64,000 nucleotides of DNA from Streptomyces brasiliensis (GCF_014647875.1 NZ_BMQA01000030.1:1-64000), one strand, 5' to 3'; shown: positions 25,961-35,470, numbered from the stretch's first letter. Notes: a model not told the origin generated them from the letters alone. Numbers and translations are program-made.

Positions 25961-28172
25961 GCCGGCGCCTCCGGGCGTCTATGAGCATCTCCTGGATGTT
26001 GCGCAGGGGCTGTCCGTCCGCATCGGTCGCGTGCCGGGTCCACTCGCCGTCCGGGCCCAGGTGCCAGGACGAGGTGGTGTCGGACATGCCGGTCTCGAGC
26101 AGCCGGTTGAGAGCCGCCCGGTGGGCCGGGTCGGTGACCCGGACCAGAGCCTCGATACGGCGGTCGAGGTTGCGGTGCATCATGTCGGCGCTGCCTATCC
26201 ACACCTCGGGCTCGCCGCCGTTGCCGAAGGCGAACACGCGGGAGTGTTCGAGGAAGCGGCCGAGGACGGAGCGCACTCGGATGTTCTCCGACAGCCCGGC
26301 GACGCCCGGCCTGAGGGCGCAGATGCCGCGCACCCAGACATCCACCGGCACGCCCGCCTGGGAGGCACGGTAGAGGGCGTCGACGATCGCCTCGTCGACC
26401 ATCGAGTTGACCTTGATGCGGATGAACGCGGGACGGCCCGCACGGTGGTGCTGGGCCTCCTTGTTGATCCGCGAGATCAGGCCGTCCCGCAGGGACTTGG
26501 GGGCGACCAGCAGACGGCGGTAGGTCTCCCGGCGCGAGTAGCCGGAGAGGCGGTTGAACAGGTCGGAGAGGTCCGCGCCGACCTGCGGGTCGGCGGTGAG
26601 CAGGCCCAGGTCCTCGTACAAGCGAGCCGTCTTCGGGTGGTAGTTGCCGGTGCCGACGTGGCTGTAGCGCCGTAGCGTCTCGCCCTCCTGGCGCACCACC
26701 AGGGACAGCTTGCAGTGCGTCTTCAGGCCGACCAGGCCGTACACGACGTGGCAGCCGGCCTCCTCCAGCCGCTTCGCCCACTTGATGTTGGCGTGCTCGT
26801 CGAAGCGGGCCTTGATCTCGACCAGGACGAGGACCTGCTTGCCGGCCTCGGCGGCGTCGATGAGCGCGTTGACGATGGGGGAGTCGCCGGAGGTCCGGTA
26901 CAGGGTCTGCTTGATCGCGAGGACGTCCGGGTCCTCGGCCGCCTGCTCGATGAAGGCCTGCACGGACGTCGAGAAGGAGTCGTACGGGTGGTGCAGCAGG
27001 ACGTCCCGGCTGCGCAGGGCCGCGAAGATGTCGGGCGCGGACGCCGACTCGACCTCGGCGAGGTCGCGGTGGGTGCCCGCGATGAACTTCGGGTACTTCA
27101 GCTCGGGGCGGTCGATGCCGGCGATGCGGAAGAGGCCGGTGAGGTCCAGGGGGCCCGGCAGCGGGTACACCTCGGCCTCGGAGATCTTCAGCTCGCGCAC
27201 CAGCAGGTCGAGCACCTCGCGGTCGATGGACTCCTCGACCTCCAGGCGCACGGGCGGGCCGAAGCGGCGCCGCATGAGTTCCTTCTCCAGGGCCTGGAGT
27301 AGGTTCTCGGCGTCGTCCTCCTCGACCTCCAGGTCCTCGTTCCTGGTCAGGCGGAAGGCGTGGTGCTCCACCACCTCCATGCCCGGGAACAGCTCCTCGA
27401 GGTGCGCGGCTATGACGTCCTCGAGCGGGACGTACCGGCCGGGGGCGGCCTCCAGGAAGCGGGACAGCAGCGGGGGCACCTTCACCCGGGCGAAGTGCTT
27501 GTGGCCGCTGACCGGGTTGCGTACGACGACGGCCAGGTTCAGGGACAGGCCGGAGATGTACGGGAACGGGTGCGCGGGGTCGACCGCCAGCGGAGTGAGG
27601 ACAGGGAAGATCTGGTGCCGGAACAGCGTGAAGAGCCGAGCCTGCTCCTTGTCGGTCAGCTCGCTCCAGCGGACCAGGTGGATGCCCTCCTCCGCGAGCG
27701 CGGGGGCGACGTCCTCGTGGTAGCAGGCGGCGTGCCGGGCCATGAGCTCGCGGGAGCGGGCCCAGATCATCTCCAGCACCTCGCGGGGCTGCAGGCCGGA
27801 GGCCGAACGGGTGGCGACACCCGTCGCGATGCGGCGCTTCAGGCCGGCGACCCGGACCATGAAGAACTCGTCCAGGTTGCTGGCGAAGATCGCCAGGAAG
27901 TTCGCCCGCTCGAGGAGGGGCGTGTTCGGGTCCTCGGCGAGTTCCAGGACCCGCTCGTTGAACGCGAGCCAGCTGCGTTCCCGGTCGAGGAAACGACCCT
28001 GAGGCAACTGGGTCCCGTCAGCCTGCGACTCCTCGTACGCGTCGAGGTCGGCGTCGATGTCGGGTTCCAGGTCGGAGACCGCCTCCGCCACGGTGTGCGG
28101 GCGGTGGGCGGCGATCGAGCCCACGGAGGGCTGTGCGTGCTGGACCTCTGCCTGGGTGTCTGACTGGCTCAT
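25941..28172 (-). CDS. ppk: polyphosphate kinase PPK1
   Basis: A 743-residue PPK1 that polymerises the gamma phosphate of ATP into polyphosphate. It has the four usual domains, with the N-terminal FLDRERSWLAFNERVLELA and the catalytic region containing the phosphorylated His in YSHVGTGNYHPKTARLYEDL and the second His in SADMMHRNLDRRIEALV. The ATG at 28172 starts a mature-looking acidic N-terminus; the longer frame is Pro-rich and unsupported. Clustering with pst and pit suggests a phosphate-homeostasis island. I see no convincing PHO box upstream. Confidence 0.96.
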   Translation of the reverse strand: MSQSDTQAEVQHAQPSVGSIAAHRPHTVAEAVSDLEPDIDADLDAYEESQADGTQLPQGRFLDRERSWLAFNERVLELAEDPNTPLLERANFLAIFASNLDEFFMVRVAGLKRRIATGVATRSASGLQPREVLEMIWARSRELMARHAACYHEDVAPALAEEGIHLVRWSELTDKEQARLFTLFRHQIFPVLTPLAVDPAHPFPYISGLSLNLAVVVRNPVSGHKHFARVKVPPLLSRFLEAAPGRYVPLEDVIAAHLEELFPGMEVVEHHAFRLTRNEDLEVEEDDAENLLQALEKELMRRRFGPPVRLEVEESIDREVLDLLVRELKISEAEVYPLPGPLDLTGLFRIAGIDRPELKYPKFIAGTHRDLAEVESASAPDIFAALRSRDVLLHHPYDSFSTSVQAFIEQAAEDPDVLAIKQTLYRTSGDSPIVNALIDAAEAGKQVLVLVEIKARFDEHANIKWAKRLEEAGCHVVYGLVGLKTHCKLSLVVRQEGETLRRYSHVGTGNYHPKTARLYEDLGLLTADPQVGADLSDLFNRLSGYSRRETYRRLLVAPKSLRDGLISRINKEAQHHRAGRPAFIRIKVNSMVDEAIVDALYRASQAGVPVDVWVRGICALRPGVAGLSENIRVRSVLGRFLEHSRVFAFGNGGEPEVWIGSADMMHRNLDRRIEALVRVTDPAHRAALNRLLETGMSDTTSSWHLGPDGEWTRHATDADGQPLRNIQEMLIDARRRRRGTATP

Positions 28173-28846
28173 AAAGCCATTCTTCCGCGCGAAAGGCGAT
28201 ACGGGCGCGTCGGAACGAGCGGGTGGGATCGAAACGGCCCCGTTTCCCACGTACCTCTCGGGAGGCGGCGAAGGCTCTGGCACGGCGGGCTTCATTCGCC
28301 GAGCGTCGCAAGGCCGTCTGAATCATTGGTTACGGAGACATGACGTGAGGGATAGCGCGGAACGGCCCCCGGGCGATCAGGCTGGTGAGGACTCTCCCGA
28401 AACCGACGATCCCGTACGCCCCTCCCCCCGTGGCAGGGACGCACGGAACCACCTCGGTGCCCCTCCAGGGGGACCCGGGGACAAAGACGCGCCGGGAGCC
28501 GTCCACGTTGCGCCGGGGCGGCAGGGGCGGGGCCGGGCATGCGGGGGTACCGGGGGCGCGGGGGGAAGGGCGCCGACGGCACGGTCGGAGGGACCCGTAC
28601 GCCACGACGGCTGGACCTCTCGGACCCGGGCCGCGTCGGTCAGGCAGCCACCCTGCCCGGCGGGCGGCTCGCGCAGCACCCGGTCCGCCCGTCCTCCCGG
28701 TCCGCCCGTCCTCCCGGTCCGCCCGTCCTCCCGGTCCGGACCGCCCGCTCCGGCTCACCGCGCAGCCCGGCCGACTCGCCGCGCCGAGAGGCCGACGGGG
28801 CGTGTTCGCGCCGCGGAGTCGAGTGGCATCGGCCCAGGGGCCCGGC
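28173..28846. other. 674-base gene-free stretch upstream of ppk
   Basis: Separates ppk from the 3' end of mshD, both on the minus strand. It should contain the ppk promoter. Open frames here are Pro/Arg/Gly-rich with no ribosome-binding sites. The only structured element is the short tandem repeat at 28681. Confidence 0.5.
28681..28741. repeat. 18-bp tandem repeat, about 3.4 copies
   Basis: The unit CGGTCCGCCCGTCCTCCC occurs three times head to tail (28681, 28699, 28717), followed by a partial copy. Copies are identical, suggesting recent slippage or an actively varying minisatellite in the non-coding stretch upstream of ppk. Confidence 0.9.
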
Positions 28847-29773
28847 TCACGTCTCCGTGCGGTACATCAGGTCCGTCTCGTACGTCGTGAAGCCCAGGCG
28901 TTCGTACACCGTCACCGCTGCCTTGTTGTCGGCGTCCACGTACAGCATCGCGGTCGGCATGCCCTGGGCCGCCAGGTGGCGCAGGCCGATCGTCGTCAGG
29001 GACTTGCCGAGGCCGCCGCCCTGGGCGCCGGGGGCGACGCCGAGGACGTAGACCTCGCCGATCTGCTCCTCCGCGTGGACCTTCGTCCAGTGGAAGCCGA
29101 TCAGGCGGCCCTCGCGTTCGGCCAGGAAGAAGCCCGCCGGGTCGAACCAGGGCTGGGCCTTGCGGTCGTCGAGGTCGCGCTGGGTCAGGGAGCCCTGCTC
29201 GGGGTGGTGGGCGAAGGCCGCGGCGTTCACCGCGAGCCACGCCGCGTCGTCCTGGCCCGGCACGAACGTGCGCACGCTCACCCCGTCCGGCAGCTTCGGG
29301 TCCGGCAGCTCCAGGTCGGTCAACGGCCGCCTCATCTGGCGCAGTTCGCGGAAGAGGGTGAGACCCAGGACCTGGGCCAGGTGCCGGGCTGCCGAGTGGC
29401 CGCCGTGGGCCCACACCCGCAGCCGCTTGCCCGACGCGGCCAGCAGCGCCGAGCCCAGCGCCCGCCCGTGCCCGTGCCCACGGTGCGAGGGGTGCACGAC
29501 GAGTTCGGCCGCCGGCGCCTCCACCGGATCCGTGTCCTCCAACTGGGCGTAGCCCACGAGTTCGTCGCCCGCCGTCAGCAGCAGGTGCGAGACGCCTTCC
29601 CTTGCCCCACCGCTCAGTTGGAGCCGCCCCTGCTCGGACACCGGCTGCTGCCCGTCGACCCGGGCGGCCTCCGCGAGCAGCGCGAGCACGGCCTCCGCCT
29701 GGTTCGGGGAGAGCTGGGAACAGGTCTCGATGGAACGGGACGGGAAGGGCCGTACGGTGTCGTCGCTGGTCAT
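28847..29773 (-). CDS. mshD: mycothiol synthase (two GNAT domains)
   Basis: A 308-residue tandem-GNAT protein that acetylates Cys-GlcN-Ins to complete mycothiol. The N-terminal domain carries AELVVHPSHRGHGHGRALGS, and the C-terminal one EVYVLGVAPGAQGGGLGKSL with LYVDADNKAAVTVYERLGF, both in MshD-typical order. The length equals characterised MshD proteins. ATG 29773 starts the conserved MTSDDTVRPFP. Divergent from the 5'-nucleotidase gene. Confidence 0.95.
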   Translation of the reverse strand: MTSDDTVRPFPSRSIETCSQLSPNQAEAVLALLAEAARVDGQQPVSEQGRLQLSGGAREGVSHLLLTAGDELVGYAQLEDTDPVEAPAAELVVHPSHRGHGHGRALGSALLAASGKRLRVWAHGGHSAARHLAQVLGLTLFRELRQMRRPLTDLELPDPKLPDGVSVRTFVPGQDDAAWLAVNAAAFAHHPEQGSLTQRDLDDRKAQPWFDPAGFFLAEREGRLIGFHWTKVHAEEQIGEVYVLGVAPGAQGGGLGKSLTTIGLRHLAAQGMPTAMLYVDADNKAAVTVYERLGFTTYETDLMYRTET

Positions 29774-29942
29774 GCGTACGAGGGTACGGGGCGTCCGGCC
29801 CGATGTGGCGACAACCAAGGACGTAAAGGAATCGGCAAAGGGAAACCAGGATGTAACCATGAACCCCCTGTCGCGCTACGCGCGTTGACCCTAGGCTGCG
29901 CCCTCGTCGGGCACTTCCTCAGCAGACCCACAGGGGGGTTTC

Positions 29943-31745
29943 ATGCCGGCCACGTCCCATCCGCCCCGGCGCACCGGACGCCGTACCTACGCCGCCCTCG
30001 CGGGCACCGCCGCGCTCGCCACCGCTGCCGCGCTGGCTGCCGCACTGCCCGCGCAGGCGCACGCCGACAAGGGCGGTCACCGGCATCCGAGCCGCTACCA
30101 GGACGTCCAACTCCTGTCCTTCAACGACCTGCACGGCAACCTCGAACCGCCGTCGGGCTCCTCCGGCCGGGTCACCGAACTCCAGCCGGACGGCACCACG
30201 AAGACCATCGACGCGGGCGGTGTCGAGTACCTCGCCACCCATCTGCGTCAGGCCCGCGCGGGCCACCCGTACTCCATCACCGCGGCCGGCGGTGACATGG
30301 TCGGCGCCTCACCGCTGATCTCCGGCCTGTTCCACGACGAGCCGACCATCGAGGCGCTCAACGGCCTGAAGCTGGACGTGACCTCGGTCGGCAACCACGA
30401 GTTCGACGAGGGCCGCGCCGAGCTGACCCGTCTCCAGAACGGTGGCTGCCACCCGACGGAGGGCTGCTACACGGACAAGAAGTTCAAAGGTGCGAACTTC
30501 CCGTACCTCGCGGCGAACGTCCTCGACGAGAAGACGAAGAAGCCGATCCTCGAGCCCTACTGGGTGTGGAAGAAGAAGGACGTCAAGATCGGCTTCATCG
30601 GCGTCACTCTGGAGGGCACGCCCGGCATCGTCTCCGCGGACGGCGTCAAGGGCCTGGTCTTCAAGGACGAGGTCGAGACGATCAACAAGTACGCCAAGGA
30701 GCTGCAGCGCCAGGGTGTCCAGTCGATCGTGGCCCTGATCCACGAGGGCGGTTTCCCGGCCTCCGCGGCGTACAACTACGACTGCGACGCCCCGGGTGCG
30801 GGCGCCGGCGTCTCCGGCCCGATCGTCGACATCGCCAAGAACGTGACCCCGGCGGTCGACGCGCTGGTCACCGGCCACACGCACAACGCGTACGTCTGCA
30901 CGATCGACGACCCGGCGGGCCGCCCTCGCATGGTCACCTCCGCATCGTCGTTCGGCCGCCTCTACACGGACACGACGCTGACGTACGACCGCCGCACCGG
31001 CGACATCGCCCGTACGGCCGTCGAGTCGGCGAACCGTGTGGTCACCCGGGACGTCCCCAAGGCGCCCGACATGACGCAGCTGATCTCCCGGTGGAACACC
31101 CTGGCCGCGCCGATCGGCAACCGCGCCATCGGCTACATCTCGGGCGACGTGAACAGCACCGGCACCGAGTCCCCCATGGGTGACCTGATCGCCGACGCCC
31201 AGTTCGCCTACGGCAAGGAGCTGGACCCGGAGACCGACCTCGCCCTGATGAACCCGGGCGGTGTGCGCGCCGGCCTCACCTACAAGGCGTCCGGTGCCGA
31301 GGGCGACGGCGTGGTGACCTACGCCGAGGGCTTCACGGTCCAGCCGTTCGCCAACACCGTCAACCTCCAGGACTTCACCGGCGCCCAGGTGATCCAGGCG
31401 CTGAAGGAGCAGGTGAGCGGCGCGAACGAGGCCGCCCCGAAGATCCTCCAGCCGTCGGCGAACCTCACCTACACGCTCGACCTGACGAAGTCGGGCGCGG
31501 ACCGCGTGGTCACCGACTCGATCCGGTTGAACGGCGCGGCCATCGACCCGGCCGCCACCTACCGCGTCGCCACCAACAGTTTCCTCGCGGGCGGCGGCGA
31601 CGGCTTCACCACGCTGGGCCTGGGCAGCAACGACCTCGTCGGCACGGACGACCTGTCGGCCCTCGCGCAGTACCTGACGGCCGGCTCCTCGGCCACCGAC
31701 CCGATCGCGCCCCCGGCCACGAACCGGATCACGATCGTCCAGTAA
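29943..31745 (+). CDS. secreted 5'-nucleotidase / 2',3'-cyclic phosphodiesterase
   Basis: A 600-residue exported metallophosphatase. An RR-containing signal (RRTGRRTYAALAG ... LPAQAHA) suggests Tat or Sec export. The N-terminal metallophosphoesterase domain shows LLSFNDLHGNLEPP, TSVGNHEFDEG and VDALVTGHTHNAY; the C-terminal 5_nucleotid_C domain includes NPGGVRAGL and ATYRVATNSFLAGGGDGF. It releases phosphate from extracellular nucleotides, consistent with the nearby phosphate genes. The ATG at 29943 follows an AGGGGGG run. A textbook terminator follows. Confidence 0.95.
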   Translation: MPATSHPPRRTGRRTYAALAGTAALATAAALAAALPAQAHADKGGHRHPSRYQDVQLLSFNDLHGNLEPPSGSSGRVTELQPDGTTKTIDAGGVEYLATHLRQARAGHPYSITAAGGDMVGASPLISGLFHDEPTIEALNGLKLDVTSVGNHEFDEGRAELTRLQNGGCHPTEGCYTDKKFKGANFPYLAANVLDEKTKKPILEPYWVWKKKDVKIGFIGVTLEGTPGIVSADGVKGLVFKDEVETINKYAKELQRQGVQSIVALIHEGGFPASAAYNYDCDAPGAGAGVSGPIVDIAKNVTPAVDALVTGHTHNAYVCTIDDPAGRPRMVTSASSFGRLYTDTTLTYDRRTGDIARTAVESANRVVTRDVPKAPDMTQLISRWNTLAAPIGNRAIGYISGDVNSTGTESPMGDLIADAQFAYGKELDPETDLALMNPGGVRAGLTYKASGAEGDGVVTYAEGFTVQPFANTVNLQDFTGAQVIQALKEQVSGANEAAPKILQPSANLTYTLDLTKSGADRVVTDSIRLNGAAIDPAATYRVATNSFLAGGGDGFTTLGLGSNDLVGTDDLSALAQYLTAGSSATDPIAPPATNRITIVQ

Positions 31746-31763
31746 CACCCGGTCGGCGGTTCG

Positions 31764-31793
31764 GGGCCCGGCGCGTCCGCACGCGCCGGGCCC
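31764..31793 (+). terminator. intrinsic terminator after the 5'-nucleotidase
   Basis: A perfect 13-bp stem GGGCCCGGCGCGT (31764-31776) with ACGCGCCGGGCCC (31781-31793) around a CCGC loop, 18 bases after the stop. It also faces the convergent histidine-kinase gene. Confidence 0.9.
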
Positions 31794-31844
31794 TCGGCCG
31801 TTCCGGCCCCGGGCATGCCACCGGTAGGCCCGCTTCCATGAAGG

Positions 31845-33311
31845 TCAGGACGGCTCCGGCTCCGGCGGAGCCGTCGGAGCTCCCGGCAGCCGTACCGTCG
31901 CCACCGTGCCGCCGCCCTCCGCGTGCGTCAGGGACACCTCGCCACCCGCCTGCTGGACCGTGCGGGCCACGATCGACAGCCCCAGGCCCGAACCCGGCAG
32001 GGCCCGCGCGCCGGGGGAGCGCCAGAAGCGGTCGAAGACATACGGGAGCTCGTCGGCGGAGATGCCGGGGCCGTGGTCGCGCACCGTGAAGAAGCCGTCG
32101 CGCAGGGCGACCTCGACCTTGGCGCCCTCGGGGCTGAACTTCACCGCGTTGTCGAGGATGTTGACGATCGCCCGCTCCAGCGCGGACGGCTCACCCCGTA
32201 CGTACCAGGGCTCCAGGTCCGCCGTGATCGTCAGCTCCGGGCCGCGCAGCCGGGCCCGGAGCAGGGCCGCCTCCACCGTGTCCTGGAGCGCGACCACCTG
32301 GACGCGCTCACCCCGCTGACCCTCCGAGCGGGACAGCTCCTGGAGGTCGCCGATCAGCGCGGCCAGCTCGGTCATCTGCGCCTTCACCGACGCCAGCAGC
32401 GCCTTGCGGTCCTCCGGGGGCAGCGGGCGGCTCGTCTCCTCGCTGCGGGTGAGCAGCTCTATGTTCGTGCGCAGGGACGTCAGCGGGGTGCGCAGTTCGT
32501 GCCCGGCATCGGCGATCAGCTGCTGCTGCAGGTCCCGCGAACTGGCCAGGGCCGAGGTCATCGAGTTGAACGAGTGCGACAGCCGCGCGATCTCGTCCTC
32601 ACTGTCCTCGTCCACCGGGATGCGGATGCTCAGGTCCTCCGTCCGCGCCACGTGCTCGACCGCCTCGGTGAGCCGGTCGACGGGGCGCAGACCGGCGCGG
32701 GCGACGCCGAGGCCGGCGACTCCGGCGCCGAGGACGCCGATGCCGGAGACGAGGAGGAGGACGAGGGCGAGGTCGTTGAGGGTCTTCTCGGTGTCCTTGA
32801 GCGACGTCGACACCATCAGCGCCACGTCCGGGTAGGCCGCGGGGCTGGGGCCGGGCGCGAGCGGGATGGCGACGGCGGTCACGCGGACGTCGTTGCCCTC
32901 GGTGTCGGTGCTGTTGTGGAAGGTGCGGATGCGCGGGTCCGGGTTCGCGGCCACGGACTTGTCGGTCGACGTGGCCTTCACCACGCCCTCCGAGCCGGGG
33001 ATGACGCAGACCCTGCCCTGCGACGTCACCAGTTGCAGATAGAAGAACGTCGGCCGCATGTTCGTGGAATCGGAGTCGGCGGCCGCCTGCGGGCATGTCG
33101 TGAGCAGTGTCGTCACGTCACCCGGCGTCAGCAGTTGCCGGCTGTTGATGTTGGACAGCCGGTTGTCCACCTGCTCGTACAGTTTGTTCCGCACGATGAA
33201 CCAGCACGTCACGGACACCGCGGCGACGGCGAACGCCACGGCCGCCGCCACCAGCAGGGACAGCCGGGAGCGGATCGGCAGCGAGCGGAAGCGGCGGGAG
33301 ATGCCGGTCAC
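31845..33311 (-). CDS. sensor histidine kinase (MprB-like)
   Basis: A 488-residue membrane sensor. TM1 lies at about 16-40, an extracytoplasmic domain of about 120 residues follows, then TM2 (ALVLLLVSGIGVLGAGVAGL), HAMP, HisKA with the phospho-accepting DAGHELRTPLTSL, and a HATPase with N-box AIVNILDNAVKFS and G-boxes DHGPGISADELPYVFDRFW and GSGLGLSIVA. GTG 33311 overlaps the regulator's stop as GTGA. Its neighbour genes (regulator, HtrA-type protease) match the mycobacterial mprAB-pepD arrangement, so envelope stress is a likely signal. Confidence 0.93.
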   Translation of the reverse strand: MTGISRRFRSLPIRSRLSLLVAAAVAFAVAAVSVTCWFIVRNKLYEQVDNRLSNINSRQLLTPGDVTTLLTTCPQAAADSDSTNMRPTFFYLQLVTSQGRVCVIPGSEGVVKATSTDKSVAANPDPRIRTFHNSTDTEGNDVRVTAVAIPLAPGPSPAAYPDVALMVSTSLKDTEKTLNDLALVLLLVSGIGVLGAGVAGLGVARAGLRPVDRLTEAVEHVARTEDLSIRIPVDEDSEDEIARLSHSFNSMTSALASSRDLQQQLIADAGHELRTPLTSLRTNIELLTRSEETSRPLPPEDRKALLASVKAQMTELAALIGDLQELSRSEGQRGERVQVVALQDTVEAALLRARLRGPELTITADLEPWYVRGEPSALERAIVNILDNAVKFSPEGAKVEVALRDGFFTVRDHGPGISADELPYVFDRFWRSPGARALPGSGLGLSIVARTVQQAGGEVSLTHAEGGGTVATVRLPGAPTAPPEPEPS

Positions 33312-34042
33312 TCCGCCCCACCCTGCCGCAGGACGTAGCCCACACCGCGGACCGTGTGCACGAGCCGCGGCTCGCCGCCCGCCTCCGTCTTGCGGCGCAG
33401 ATACATGACGTATACGTCGAGGGAGTTCGACGACGGCTCGAAGTCGAAGCCCCACACCGCCTTGAGGATCTGCTCCCGGGTGAGGACCTGGCGGGGGTGG
33501 GCCATGAACATCTCGAGGAGCGTGAACTCCGTGCGGGTCAGCTCGACCTGTCGGCCGCCCCGGGTTACCTCCCGTGTCGCGAGGTCCATGCGCAGGTCGG
33601 CGAAGGTCAGAGCCTCGTCCTGCTGCGCCGCTCCGGCCACCGTCCCCGCGTACGAGCTGCGCCGCAGCAGCGCGCGGATGCGGGCGAACAGCTCGTCCAG
33701 CTCGAACGGCTTGACCAGGTAGTCGTCGGCGCCGGCGTCGAGCCCGGTGACCCGGTCACCGACCGTGTCGCGGGCCGTCAGCATCAGGATCGGCGTCGTC
33801 TCGCCCGCGCCGCGGATGCGGCGGGCGGCGGTGAGGCCGTCCATGCGCGGCATCTGGATGTCCAGGACGACGAGGTCGGGCCGGTACGCGGTCGCCTTCT
33901 CCAGGGCGTCCGCGCCGTCGACCGCGACCTCGGTGTCGTACCCCTCGAAGGCGAGGCTGCGCTGCAGCGCCTCGCGGACGGCCGGCTCGTCGTCGACGAT
34001 CAGGATGCGCTGGGTGTCACGGTCGCCTTCGGCGGAGCTCAT
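33308..34042 (-). CDS. OmpR-family response regulator (MprA-like)
   Basis: A 244-residue response regulator: receiver domain with acidic pair ILIVDDEP, phospho-acceptor Asp61 in VVLDIQMPRMDG, Thr and Lys in MLTARD and DDYLVKPFEL, then a winged-helix output domain (FTLLEMFMAHPRQVLTREQI ... SLDVYVMYLRRKTEAGG). Encoded before its kinase with coupled translation. Likely binds direct repeats, such as those seen before the protease gene. Confidence 0.94.
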   Translation of the reverse strand: MSSAEGDRDTQRILIVDDEPAVREALQRSLAFEGYDTEVAVDGADALEKATAYRPDLVVLDIQMPRMDGLTAARRIRGAGETTPILMLTARDTVGDRVTGLDAGADDYLVKPFELDELFARIRALLRRSSYAGTVAGAAQQDEALTFADLRMDLATREVTRGGRQVELTRTEFTLLEMFMAHPRQVLTREQILKAVWGFDFEPSSNSLDVYVMYLRRKTEAGGEPRLVHTVRGVGYVLRQGGAE

Positions 34043-34161
34043 CGGTCGTGGTTCCTCGGGGTGGGGTGGTGGGAGACGGTGGTGGCGTCTTCAGAGTCGC
34101 ACGTTTCCGGTCCGCCGGGCACGAACGCGGCCCGTACGCGGCGCCCGTGCCAGGAGGGGGA

Positions 34162-34368
34162 TCAGACGCACATCGCGGTCAGCCGCCGCAGGGGCACCTT
34201 GTGCCGGTGCGGGCGCTCGGCCGGCATCCGCAGGCCCATCAGCTGGGGGGCGGCGACGTCGGCGGGGCGGGCCGGCGGGCGGGGCGCGGTCAGCTCGTGC
34301 GTCACGTCGAGGGCCAGGGAGACACCGGTCGGGACGACGGGGGTGGGGTGCGGGATGTGCTTGATCAT
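34162..34368 (-). CDS. small protein between the protease and the regulator
   Basis: A 68-residue Pro/His/Arg-rich protein with no membrane segment or known domain (MIKHIPHPTPVVPTG ... RRLTAMCV). I trust it because of an ideal ribosome-binding site, GAGGAG six bases before the ATG at 34368. It lies 30 bases after the HtrA-type protease gene and 119 bases before the response-regulator gene, all on the same strand, and may be co-transcribed with the protease. Confidence 0.6.
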   Translation of the reverse strand: MIKHIPHPTPVVPTGVSLALDVTHELTAPRPPARPADVAAPQLMGLRMPAERPHRHKVPLRRLTAMCV

Positions 34369-34398
34369 GACGTGCTCCTCACGTGCGGTGCGGTGGAC

Positions 34399-35421
34399 TC
34401 AGCTGGTGGAGCCTGCCCGAAGCTTGGCCAGATCGGACTTGACGGTGTTGATCGGGATCGCGAAGCCGAGGCCGACGCTGCCCGCGTCCGAGGACGAGGA
34501 GCCGGCCGTGGCCGAGTACATGGCGGAGTTGATGCCGATGACGTTGCCCGCGGCGTCGATGAGGGCGCCGCCGGAGTTGCCGGGGTTCAGCGAGGCGTCC
34601 GTCTGGATCGCCTTGTACGTCGTCGTGGACGAGCCGGTGTCGCCGTTGAACTGCTGGCCGCCGAAGGAGAACGGCCACCGTCCGTCGCCGCCCGGGCCCT
34701 GGCCCTGGTTCTCGTCGGTCGAGACGGTCACGTCACGGTTCAGGGCGGAGACGATTCCGCTGGTCACGGTGCCGGTCAGGCCCTCGGGGGAGCCGATCGC
34801 CACGACCGTGTCACCGACGTCCACCCCGCTGGAGTTGCCGAGGGCGGCGGTCTTCAGACCGGAGGCGCCCTGGAGCTTGATCAGCGCGAGGTCCTTGGAG
34901 CTGTCGGTGCCGACGACCTCGGCCGCGTAGGTCTTGTCGTCGCTGGTGCGCACCCTGATCGACGAGGCCCCGGAGACGACGTGGTTGTTGGTGACGATCT
35001 CACCGGCGCTGGTGATGATCACGCCGGAGCCGGTGGAGGACCCGTCGGACAGGGTCGCGTTGATCTCGACCACGCTCGGGCTGACCGCGGCGGCGATGGC
35101 GGCGACGTCGCCCTTCTTGCTGGACGGCACCACGTCCGTGGTGGTGTCGGCCACCGTCGACGAGTCCTTGCCGGTCAGCTCCTGGAAGCCGTACGCCGTG
35201 CCGCCGCCGACGGCCGCCGCGACGATGGCGACCGCGGCCAGCAGTCCGAGCGGACCCCGGCTGCGCTTCTTGTCCGGTGCGGGAGCCGGTGCGACGGGCG
35301 CGGCCGGCGCCTCCGGCGCGTAGGCCGGCGGGGCGGGCCACTGCGGGTCCACGGGGGAGGAGTGGGTGGGGGGCTGCTCGGGGGTCTCGTAAGCGCCGCT
35401 GCGGCGGGAGCTCTCGGTCAT
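34399..35421 (-). CDS. HtrA/DegP-like membrane-anchored serine protease without PDZ
   Basis: A 340-residue S1C protease. A Pro-rich cytoplasmic N-terminus, one membrane helix (GPLGLLAAVAIVAAAVGGGTAYGF), then the protease domain with His in EIVTNNHVVSGA, Asp in GTDSSKDLALIKL and Ser in SLNPGNSGGALIDAAG. The C-terminus ends at about the place where a PDZ domain would begin, so it is a short form. Placed two genes upstream of the MprAB-like pair it resembles PepD, an extracytoplasmic quality-control protease. ATG 35421. Confidence 0.92.
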   Translation of the reverse strand: MTESSRRSGAYETPEQPPTHSSPVDPQWPAPPAYAPEAPAAPVAPAPAPDKKRSRGPLGLLAAVAIVAAAVGGGTAYGFQELTGKDSSTVADTTTDVVPSSKKGDVAAIAAAVSPSVVEINATLSDGSSTGSGVIITSAGEIVTNNHVVSGASSIRVRTSDDKTYAAEVVGTDSSKDLALIKLQGASGLKTAALGNSSGVDVGDTVVAIGSPEGLTGTVTSGIVSALNRDVTVSTDENQGQGPGGDGRWPFSFGGQQFNGDTGSSTTTYKAIQTDASLNPGNSGGALIDAAGNVIGINSAMYSATAGSSSSDAGSVGLGFAIPINTVKSDLAKLRAGSTS

Positions 35422-35453
35422 GACAAGAGCTTGTCCCGTGATCATGAGACGTT

Positions 35454-35470
35454 CCTGAGTGCTCCCTGAG
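35454..35470 (-). promoter_or_regulatory. 11-base-spaced direct repeat before the protease gene
   Basis: CCTGAG occurs at 35454-35459 and 35465-35470 (plus-strand reading), an 11-base period, about 35-50 bases upstream of the protease ATG. One helical turn between repeats is the usual geometry of OmpR-family binding sites, and a cognate regulator is encoded in the same cluster. Confidence 0.4.

Noticed and set aside
28173..28330. A PHO box upstream of ppk
   Set aside because: Expected from other Streptomyces, but I find no pair of 11-base GTTCACC-like units on the minus strand here.
28385..30295. A 636-codon open frame on the plus strand across the mshD region
   Set aside because: It lies antisense to mshD, is Arg/Gly/Val-rich, has no ribosome-binding site and matches no family; it is a GC-bias shadow.
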